The notes beneath the pieces were generated by a model, which saw nothing but the letters and a program-made list of their open reading frames with translations, was not told where the DNA came from and made no database searches. DNA of 29,110 nucleotides from Stentor coeruleus (taxonomy: Eukaryota > Ciliophora > Heterotrichea > Heterotrichida > Stentoridae), in contig MPUH01000928.1 in assembly GCA_001970955.1 (NCBI GenBank), forward strand, positions 1 through 29,110, given 5' to 3'. A program made the translations under genes and the position numbers. Below, piece after piece: positions 7,872-15,766 of this stretch. Position 1 is the stretch's first letter. Every line of letters begins with the position of its first letter.

Positions 7872-8542
7872 TTATGATAATGAATATTTTGTGTTTGAAG
7901 TTTATTTCTAAGTAATATAAATTTAATTGAAAACTATAGAGAAAACATAAATATCAAAAGAATAAAAAAGTTTTAAAGGAGGTATAGATATTAAGAGATA
8001 ATCAAAAGTTTTATATAGAGTTTATAGTTATGAGCGATAATTTTGATAACTAAATAATATAAATTTTAAAGTTTACTTAGTGTATAATTTTTATAAATCT
8101 TTTAGATGCACTGATAAAATAAAAATAAACTTACAAAAGATAATCACACTAATTTTTATCTTTTTTTTGTTCTAAATAATCCTTTCTGCTTACAATTATA
8201 CAAAGGCATTAATAATTTAAGTTATAAATTCAACTAAAATAATCACTAGCAATCCCTAATTCCAAAAAAAGTTCTACAATTCCGAAAATCTTCATCATAA
8301 ATCCACAAAAATCCTTCTAAATCCTTCTAAATCCACCAATTCTCATACAAATCTATCAAAAAAAAATATACTATTTTCCCACTCTCTTATCATCACATCA
8401 TCCTCAAATCCAAAAACTATCATCTGTAACTTTCTATCTCTAAACCTCATTTCCTTTAACTTCTTCCCATATAAAACTTCATTTTTCTCAAAAATCTCTT
8501 ATCCTATTCTCAGCTTTGTCTACAAATCATCATATAAACAAT
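7872..8542. other. Spacer and promoter region of the USP-like gene
   Basis: No gene seen. The right part, about 8200-8540, is C-rich and G-poor on the plus strand, the same bias seen upstream of other plus-strand genes here. A 10-bp unit (AAATCCTTCT) is repeated in tandem near 8309-8330. Confidence 0.45.
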
Positions 8543-10783
8543 ATGAATATCTTCGGCAACAAAATTTCCCTAAACCATTATTTTGAACTAACAGCCTTTA
8601 TAGCTCTTCAGCATTCCTTTGAAGAATTTTACAACAACATTCAAAAAAATCCATATAATAAATCAGATATTCCTGCTGATTCAATTAGCACCTACTTCCA
8701 AAAAATTGTTTTCAAAAACAGCTCAAGTACATGTGAAATCGCTTTTCCAATGATAGATCTTCAAACAGCTCTTCGTATATATCAAGAACTCTTCAATGCT
8801 AATTATATGAATTTAAATGTGATTGAAATTGACGACTATATAATAAAAAGTATTTTTACTACAAATGATTTAAAAAAAATGCTTAAAGGAACAAGTAATT
8901 GGCCAGAAATAATATGTTTTACAATTTCCTCATCATTTGAATTAAACTTTTTAAATATCTTCGGCCCAGTTCTTGAACAATCAAATGATAATCGTTGGGT
9001 ATTAAAAAGTATTATAGCTGTAAGAGGGTCGATATATTTGAGTATTGTAAGAAAAGGAGATTTTTGGAGTATAGATTTCCCAACTAATTTGAAAGCAAAT
9101 AAAATTGGATTGTCAGAAGCTATTTCTAAAGTTTTTGAAGCTGGATTTATGCCTGTTGGATTTTTCTATTTTTATCACAATAAAGAGGTTCCTAAATTAG
9201 AATTTATTACAAAAGATGTAAATAAATATATAAAATACAAGCAAAAAACAGAACAGCCTATAATAACAAAATCGGTATGTTTGAATCAGAAGATATTAGA
9301 AAAGAAAATATTGAAAGAAATGAATAATGGGATTGAAAACGATATTAGGAAGCTAAAAAATGCTATATGCCCAAAAACTTATGATTTAATGAATGCTGTA
9401 TTAGGGAATCAAGAGAAGCTTGTGATGAAAATAGGGAATTATGAGATTGTTGGGCAAAAAAATATACCTGGAAATTCTAAGTTCAGACATGTGTCTAGTT
9501 CAAAAGAATACCCAATACAGACTTCTAATTCAAAAATGCCCCAACCTATGAGATTGGTAGGGAAAAGTGAAAGTCGTACAACAGATAACACTAAAAATAC
9601 TTATCAAAAAAACTCTCCTGTATCAAAACCCCCATTATTAGCTTTAAAAATTAATCCTTCATCACCACAAAATCTAAAACTAAAAAAATTTCAGGAATTT
9701 CATAACAATCCAAGTATGCCTCCAGAGTTTAATGTAATGAAAACTGATGAGAATTTTTTTTATCAAGCAACTCAACATGCATATCAAAATCCTCCTGATA
9801 ATGAAAATTATTTTAAACCTTTATCAAATTTAAAGGACACCAGTTTAAATATGGGTGTTACAAATTTTACTACACCTCCTCAGATTACCCCTGGAGTTCA
9901 GCCAAAAAGTCTTGAGATAGAAGCTGGTTTAGAGTTTAAAGGAGATTTTGAAAATTTACCTCAATTTGGAAGACTTAATAATACTCCATATTTTAAAGAC
10001 AGTAATCAAGAGTTACCTGCTTTCTCGATGACTAATCAAAGATTGTCTCCAACTTTTCGGATTCCTGATAAAAAATTACCCCCAGATATTCAGATATTTA
10101 ATCTAGATATGCCTCCAGCTTTTCCGGGATCTAATCAAAATATAACCCCACCTAATCAAAATATACCTCCAGCTTTTGCGGGATCTAATCAAAATATACC
10201 TCCAGCTTTTCCAGGACCTAATCAAAATATAACTCCAACTTTTCTGACACCTAATCAAAATATACCTCCAGCTTTTCTGACACCTAGTCAAAAAACATCT
10301 CCAACCATTCTGACACCTAATCAAAATATACCTCCAGCTTTTCCGGCACCTAATCAAAACATACCTCCATCTTTTCCGACACCTAATCAAAGCATACCTC
10401 CACCTTTACTAGCACCTAATCAAAGCATACCTCCAGCTTTTCCTTCATCTAATCAAAATATACCTCCACTTTTCCCTATATCCTCACCATCTGAGATAAG
10501 AAGTGATCATAATATCCTCTACAATGAAAACCCAGGCCCAAATATTTATGAAAATTATCCTCCTCAACATAATAACCCAGAACTTAATCAAGAATATTCT
10601 GGATATCAAAACCCTCTAGGAAATAATCCTACCAGTATTAACCCTCAAGAATATAATTACAATAATCAATATTACAATGCTGAAGGACTAAATTCTCAAG
10701 TATATTATGACGATAATGGTAACCCTTATTATTACAATTATTCAGATGAAAATCGAATAGTTAATGAAAATTATCGACAATAA
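8543..10783 (+). CDS. USP-like protein without catalytic residues, with a Pro/Asn/Gln-rich repeat tail
   Basis: 746 residues from ATG 8543. The frame is open upstream, but the only earlier candidate is a TTG. Residues 8-235 resemble a ubiquitin-specific protease fold. YFELTAFIALQHSF (13-26) matches the Cys box (CYLNSxLQxL) with Tyr13 in place of Cys. Near residues 154-205, WVLKSIIAVRG...SIYLSIVRKGDFWSIDF matches the His box with Ile in place of the His of GHY, and GFMPVGFFYFY matches the terminal Y-x-LFY strand. It is predicted to be inactive, like the USP53/54 type. After a disordered region, residues about 524-645 carry an 11-residue repeat (PPAFPGPNQNI), and the C-terminus is Asn/Tyr-rich and prion-like. 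Likely a ubiquitin-related or RNA-granule scaffold, which is inference. The USP fold is moderately supported. Confidence 0.5.
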   Translation: MNIFGNKISLNHYFELTAFIALQHSFEEFYNNIQKNPYNKSDIPADSISTYFQKIVFKNSSSTCEIAFPMIDLQTALRIYQELFNANYMNLNVIEIDDYIIKSIFTTNDLKKMLKGTSNWPEIICFTISSSFELNFLNIFGPVLEQSNDNRWVLKSIIAVRGSIYLSIVRKGDFWSIDFPTNLKANKIGLSEAISKVFEAGFMPVGFFYFYHNKEVPKLEFITKDVNKYIKYKQKTEQPIITKSVCLNQKILEKKILKEMNNGIENDIRKLKNAICPKTYDLMNAVLGNQEKLVMKIGNYEIVGQKNIPGNSKFRHVSSSKEYPIQTSNSKMPQPMRLVGKSESRTTDNTKNTYQKNSPVSKPPLLALKINPSSPQNLKLKKFQEFHNNPSMPPEFNVMKTDENFFYQATQHAYQNPPDNENYFKPLSNLKDTSLNMGVTNFTTPPQITPGVQPKSLEIEAGLEFKGDFENLPQFGRLNNTPYFKDSNQELPAFSMTNQRLSPTFRIPDKKLPPDIQIFNLDMPPAFPGSNQNITPPNQNIPPAFAGSNQNIPPAFPGPNQNITPTFLTPNQNIPPAFLTPSQKTSPTILTPNQNIPPAFPAPNQNIPPSFPTPNQSIPPPLLAPNQSIPPAFPSSNQNIPPLFPISSPSEIRSDHNILYNENPGPNIYENYPPQHNNPELNQEYSGYQNPLGNNPTSINPQEYNYNNQYYNAEGLNSQVYYDDNGNPYYYNYSDENRIVNENYRQ
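10112..10479 (+). repeat. Coding 33-bp minisatellite (11-residue PPAFPxPNQNI repeat)
   Basis: About ten full 33-bp units and one shortened 21-bp unit, all in frame, encode variants of PPAFPGPNQNI. The copies differ at several positions (PPAFLTPSQKT, SPTILTPNQNI), so the array is not recent throughout. Copy number may vary between strains. Confidence 0.9.
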
Positions 10784-10860
10784 GATTAAAGAAAATAACG
10801 AAAAGCAAAAAATATATAATTCGAATTATTCTTATGAATAAATGATGTGGTCTTAAAAGA

Positions 10861-12078
10861 TTAATTGTTTTCCCAGCCTATATATTTATTACGATCCATA
10901 AGGAACTTTTCAACATTTTTAACAGAAAGTGAAGAATGGAAATTTGGAACTGGGCCATAAGATGGTGGGTTAAAAGCATCTTCTGCCCACCATAGATTGC
11001 TTAGCCCAAATATTTGACTTGCAATTCTTCTTTGGAAATATTCATCAAAGAGATCCTTTTCGTTGTACCCATCTTCATTCATAAATTCCTGCATTTTTTC
11101 TTGTTGTCCAGTAGTTAAGCTGATTTTCAGTTTTTCAAATTCTATATCAAGGTCATTTTTTTCCTATATAACCCATACTTTTTCTAGTTCTTTTTTCTTC
11201 CTTTCAATAATCAAAGCTTTTTGCGGATTTTTACTCGCCTTGTCTAGCCACATTTTTTTATGCATGCTATTAACTTTCAATAAACAAATTGTATTTAGAA
11301 CCTTCTTATAGAACTCTTTATTACTTTTCAGCCTTTTTCTCAAATTTTTCTCCCTTTTCTTGATTTTGTTAATATTTTTATTAGACTTTTTCTGCTGGTA
11401 CTCTGAAAAATATCGACTTGGCGCCATAGTCCTAGTTATAAAAACTACTTTCCCTTTTTTCTCTTCCCTTTCAACATTAACAACATCTTTATTCCTCGTA
11501 ACTTTTTCCCTAGTCTCATAAGCTAAGTCTTCTTCAATTTCTTTAAGTAAATTAGCTGGTTTGATTTGATCAAGTTCACATTCAGCTTTTACACTAAGAA
11601 AAAGTTTTTCAATCTCTTTATCTATACCTTCCTCCTGTATTCCTGGGGTTTCTTTAACTTCATCTTCTGAACCAACACTTGATCCAATACTTGGAGGTTC
11701 TAAATTTTTTTTAACATAACTTTGTGTAGCTACATTTCTAGTTTGAACTTTTACTGGAGCTTTGTGTAAAAACATGTCAGGGTCTTGAGGGTTTTCATAT
11801 GCTGAAATAATAACATTAGTTTTCATCCAAGAATATAAAGGACATTGAAGAAGGTATTTTCCAGGTCTTGTGAATTTATATGTGAAACTATTTCCAGAAT
11901 AGAGTTCTGGTGTATCAAACTCACTACAATGGATTATAAATTTTCTTTGAGAACCTGAATATAAAGCTGTTTCTGTGTGGTTGAGGACTTTTATTTCGAT
12001 TTCACCACCTACAGGAAGTTCTATTAGGTCAGTACTGAATTGTAAATTTGAGATTTTTAGTATGGATTTTGCTGACAT
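10861..12078 (-). CDS. Cytosolic cupredoxin-like domain fused to a coiled coil
   Basis: 400 residues after removing a 15-nt intron at 11164-11178; without splicing it reads as two ORFs split by TAG. Residues 8-91 follow a cupredoxin beta-sandwich: ELPVGGEIEIKVLN, FIIHCSEFDTPELYSG, FTRPGKYLLQC, then a Met in the ligand loop. Of the blue-copper ligands, His50, Cys79 and Met85 are in place, but the second His (C-x2-H) is Tyr82, so copper binding is doubtful or altered. There is no signal peptide, which is unusual because cupredoxins are mostly secreted or membrane-bound. Residues about 150-330 are charged and helical with strong coiled-coil character (KKREKNLRKRLKSNKEFYKK). The C-terminus (GLSNLWWAEDAFNPPSYGPV) looks like a conserved motif I cannot name. 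A structural, perhaps cytoskeletal, role is a guess. Confidence 0.6.
11164..11178 (-). other. 15-nt intron
   Basis: Reads GTATGGGTTATATAG on the coding strand. It lies between whole codons (phase 0), and its terminal TAG is an in-frame stop if not removed. Removal joins KKELEK to EKNDLDIEFEKLK without a break. Confidence 0.9.
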
Positions 12079-12989
12079 TAGTGTTTGTTTTATATAAGAA
12101 ATTAGGTAGATATTATGGAGAATTTTATGGATTATTTAGAGGTGGATGGGATTAGGTTTTGATGAGGAAGGAAAAGGAAAAAGATATTTTTTTATTGAAA
12201 AGACAGGAATTATTTTTTGGGTTTAATTTTTGCGAGTTAAATGATGTAAATAGTATGAGAGAGAAGAGTGATGATAGATTGTGATAGGGGTTTTCGGGGT
12301 TTAAGGCTAAAAATGTGTGGTTAGTATTTGTAAGGTACTTTTGGGTAAATAAAAAAGTTTATTAATGGAATTTTTTATTAGGTGATAATTTTGTTGCTTT
12401 GGTTGCTAGAATTTAGTAGTAAAAGTGCCAAAAAATAACTCCAATAATTTTGCTTATGATATATAACTATCATAGACACAATCTAGTAATAAAAAATTAT
12501 TATTCGAAAACCTCTAAAACAATCCTTCATCCTAAACTTTCGTTCTTAAAAAAATTAACATTCTCTAACTATCAATACAATTAAATAATTTTGCAACCTA
12601 CTAAAAATTTCTTTTCTATTCTTTTCTTATCTCATAATTTCTCTTTCCACACAAATCCTTTACACACATAAAAAATTAAATGATTCAAATATAAACCCTT
12701 CTTTTCATACTCCTAACACTTTAAACCCTTAAAATTCTTCATAAACTATACAACCCATAAACATGAAATAATACCTAAACCCATCTTAAAAAACCATATC
12801 CTAAAAATACCTTCACAAACCTTAATTCCAATTATAAATAAATTTCCCATCAAAACAATCATGATCTCTTTAAATTTGCCCAGGGTTTCCCTGGGCCTTA
12901 TCCTCAACGCCTTAACATAATTTCCATTCCAATTATCACTCTTAGCATTCAATCAAAATATGGTGCACCTAGGCTAATAATAGCGCGAA
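12079..12989. promoter_or_regulatory. Divergent promoter region with GC-skew reversal
   Basis: Lies between the minus-strand cupredoxin gene and plus-strand MCM2. No gene seen; the 68-codon ORF on the minus strand at 12746-12952 is probably chance. The plus strand is G-rich and nearly C-free to about 12,420, then C-rich and nearly G-free. It also holds a GC hairpin (12878-12896) and an E2F-type site (12983-12990). Confidence 0.5.
12878..12896. other. Perfect 8-bp GC-rich inverted repeat
   Basis: GCCCAGGG-TTT-CCCTGGGC: an 8-bp GC-rich stem with a 3-nt loop, about 95 bp upstream of the MCM2 start, in sequence that is otherwise nearly pure AT plus scattered C. It could be a palindromic protein-binding site or a hairpin in a nascent RNA. 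Function unknown. Confidence 0.5.
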
Positions 12990-12990
12990 A
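12983..12990 (-). promoter_or_regulatory. E2F-type binding site at the MCM2 start
   Basis: GCGCGAAA, i.e. TTTCGCGC on the other strand, matches the E2F/DP consensus TTTSGCGC exactly. Its last base is the A of the MCM2 ATG. MCM genes are classic E2F targets at G1/S, so the match is functionally apt. Overlap with the start codon implies either a downstream-positioned site or a very short 5' UTR. Confidence 0.55.
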
Positions 12991-15629
12991 TGGTATACTC
13001 TATATAGTCTGATTCTCCATCTCGTAAACGTCGTCACGACGAAGAGTCTGAAGCAGAAGAAGAGAATGTCTTAGAAGAAGACTCAAAAGAAGTCAGTGAA
13101 GAAAGCGGTGAAGACCTTGAAGCGACAGCAGAAGCAGATTATCGGGCAATCCCTGAATTAGATACCTATGAACAAGAAGGTTTAGATGAAGAAGAGTTCT
13201 CAGATTTAGACCCTGAAGCTCGGCGAGCAGCCGAGGAAGAACTTGAGAAACGTGAACAACAAGATCGTACAGGTCGTACAAGAGGACCATCTGCCCTCCA
13301 AGCTGAAGAATTCGAAGAAAGTATGAATATAGCTCTCTTATCTAGACATAGAGCTCTTAATAGAAGCTTAGTAGCAGGTCTTGAATCCTTAAACATAGAA
13401 GAAGATCCTGAAGAATTAGCCTTAGACTATGAAGACCCTAAAGGAAAATTAAGTAAATGGATTCAAGAACCTAGAACAGGTCGATGGATCCGAAGAAATT
13501 TCAGAACCTTTTTATTAGATTTTAGAGATGAACAAGGCAATGATATTTATAGACAAAGAATTAGAGAAATGTGCGCAGAAAACAAACAAAGCTTAGAAAT
13601 CAGTTATTCACACCTTACTGCAGCTAATCCTACTATAGCTTTATGGGTAGCAGATGAACCTCAAGCTATACTTCCATTCCTTAATGAAATAGCTTTTGAA
13701 ATAGTCTTATCACAATTTAAAGCTTATTCTAACATATTCCAAGAAATCTATGTTCGTATAAGAGATTTACCTATAGGTGATCAATTAAGAGATTTAAGAC
13801 ATCATCATTTAAATAAACTTATAAAGGTCAGAGGTGTTGTTACAAGAAGGACTGGGGTATATCCTCAATTAAAAGTTATGGTGTTTTTCTGTTCTAAATG
13901 TGGGGAGAAAAAAGGGCCGATTTTTCAAAACTCAAGTAATCAAGTAGATATTGGTGTTTGTGGGAACTGTCAAAGTAAAGGGCCTTTTAAATTGAGTTTT
14001 GATGAGACAATATATAGAAACTATCAGAAAATCACATTACAAGAAACACCAGGATCAGTACCTCCAGGTCGTGTTCCAAGACATAAAGAAATTATTTTAT
14101 TATCTGATCTTATAGACATAGCAAGACCAGGTGAAGAAGTTGAGATTACCGGGATTTATACTCATATGTTTGACTATTCCCTTAATGTTAAGCATGGTTT
14201 TCCGATATTCTCAACAGTAATTGAAGCTAATTCAGTTAAAAGGCAAAGTGAAAGCACAATGGCCACACTTACTGATGAAGATAAGATTGAAATTCGTAAT
14301 AAAGCTAAAAACCCTAATATTGGCAAGCTTATTATAGACAGTATAGCCCCATCAATATACGGTCATAGGTTTATTAAAACTGCTTTAGCTTTAAGTATGT
14401 TTGGAGGTGTTCCTAAAGATGTAGGAGGAAAACATAAAATCAGAGGAGATATAAATGTCTTAGTTCTTGGAGACCCTGGTGTTGCTAAATCTCAGTTTTT
14501 AAAATATACTCTTCAAACATCACCAAGATGTGTTTATACAACAGGAAAAGGAGCATCTGCAGTTGGTTTAACAGCTGGAGTCCATAAAGACCCAGTATCA
14601 AAAGAATGGACATTAGAAGGTGGGGCATTAGTTTTAGCTGATAAAGGATTATGTCTTATTGATGAGTTTGATAAAATGAACGACCATGACCGAACTTCAA
14701 TCCATGAAGCTATGGAACAACAGACAATTTCTATATCTAAAGCTGGTATTGTTGCAACTTTACAAGCAAGATGTGCTGTTATAGCAGTAGCAAATCCAGT
14801 TAAAGGTAGATATGATTCAACAAGGACTTTTGCTGAAAATGTTGATTTATCTGATCCAATTTTATCACGTTTTGATATATTATGTGTTGTAAAAGATGAG
14901 GTTGATTTATCACATGATCATTCTTTAGCTACACATGTATTGAATTCTCATATAAAAAACCATCCTGATGGAGTGCAAAATAGGACTGAACTTGAAGATA
15001 CATTTCAACCTAGAGAAGCAGCTCCTGAAATCTCTCAGGATTTATTGAAAAAATATATCCTTTATGCAAGACAATATGTAAAACCTCAGCTTTCTGATTT
15101 GGATCAAGAGAAAATTGTCAAGTTTTATACTGAACTAAGACAAGAAAGCCAGAAAACTGGGGGGATTTCTATAACAGTTAGGCATATTGAGAGTTTAATT
15201 AGAATATCCGAAGCACATGCGAGGATGCATTTAAGAGACCATGTTAGAGAGGAAGATGTGGATACGGCAATTAGTATGCTATTAGAAAGTTTTTTACAAT
15301 CGCAGAAATATGCAGTGGCTAGACAATTAGGCAAGAAATTTAGTAAGTATTTGAAGAAAATTAATGAAGAAAGTGATTTGTTGTTCCATTTACTTAACAA
15401 ACTATTTAGAGATACTTTAAGGTTTTATCAATATAAAACCAATATTGATTTGAGTTCTGCGATTGATGCTGGACAAGCTGATTTAAGGAATATATCAGTG
15501 ACTTTGGAGCAGTTTGAGAATGAAGCTAGAGATTATGCGATTCATGATGTTATTGGGTTTATGAGATCTCCTATTTTCCAAGACAATTTTTATATACAAG
15601 ATAGAAAAGTATTTAAGAAAACCTTCTAA
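12990..15629 (+). CDS. MCM2: MCM2, replicative helicase subunit
   Basis: Subunit of the nuclear MCM2-7 helicase that licenses and unwinds replication origins. 874 residues, with a 15-nt intron (12993-13007) directly after the ATG, so the first exon codes for Met only. Without the intron the ORF appears to start at 13323 and loses 106 residues. That N-terminus is acidic and carries YRAIPELDTYEQEGLDEEE (near 44-62), matching the MCM2 histone H3-H4 binding domain with both its tyrosines. Then follow a zinc finger near 296-330 (CSKCG...CGNC), Walker A GDPGVAKS near 489, Walker B LCLIDEFDK near 549, arginine finger SRFDIL near 621, and a C-terminal winged-helix region. Human MCM2 has 904 residues. 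An E2F-type site overlaps the start. Identification as MCM2 rather than another MCM rests on the histone-binding segment and overall similarity. Confidence 0.96.
12993..13007 (+). other. 15-nt intron directly after the MCM2 start codon
   Basis: GTATACTCTATATAG follows ATG 12990-12992. Removal gives ATG-TCT-GAT-TCT and opens 105 further codons continuous with the MCM core. It matches the other three 15-nt introns (GTA start, TA at 9-10, TAG end). Confidence 0.88.
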
Positions 15630-15766
15630 GGAGATTAAATGGAATAATTTTGTGTAGGGTTATATAGAAAATGCTTTTTGGTTTGGATTAGTTTTTTTTA
15701 AGGTTTATTGTATATGTTACTATGATAGTTTTAGTTTTTTATGGAAATTCTAAATTATTTAACTAA

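Noticed and set aside
8516-8542. Upstream TTG start for the USP-like gene
   Set aside because: Non-ATG starts are not expected here, and an ATG follows nine codons later at 8543.
10103-10390. 95-codon minus-strand ORF rich in Arg/Ser/Trp repeats
   Set aside because: It is the reverse reading of the 33-bp coding minisatellite; its repeats simply mirror that array.
12746-12952. 68-codon minus-strand ORF upstream of MCM2
   Set aside because: No recognisable domain, it lies in C-rich promoter sequence, and its product has no protein-like segment structure.
13453-13467. GTAAATGGATTCAAG as a 15-nt intron in MCM2
   Set aside because: It encodes part of KLSKWIQEPR, a segment with a Trp conserved in MCM2. 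It also lacks the TA at 9-10 and the TAG end of the real introns.
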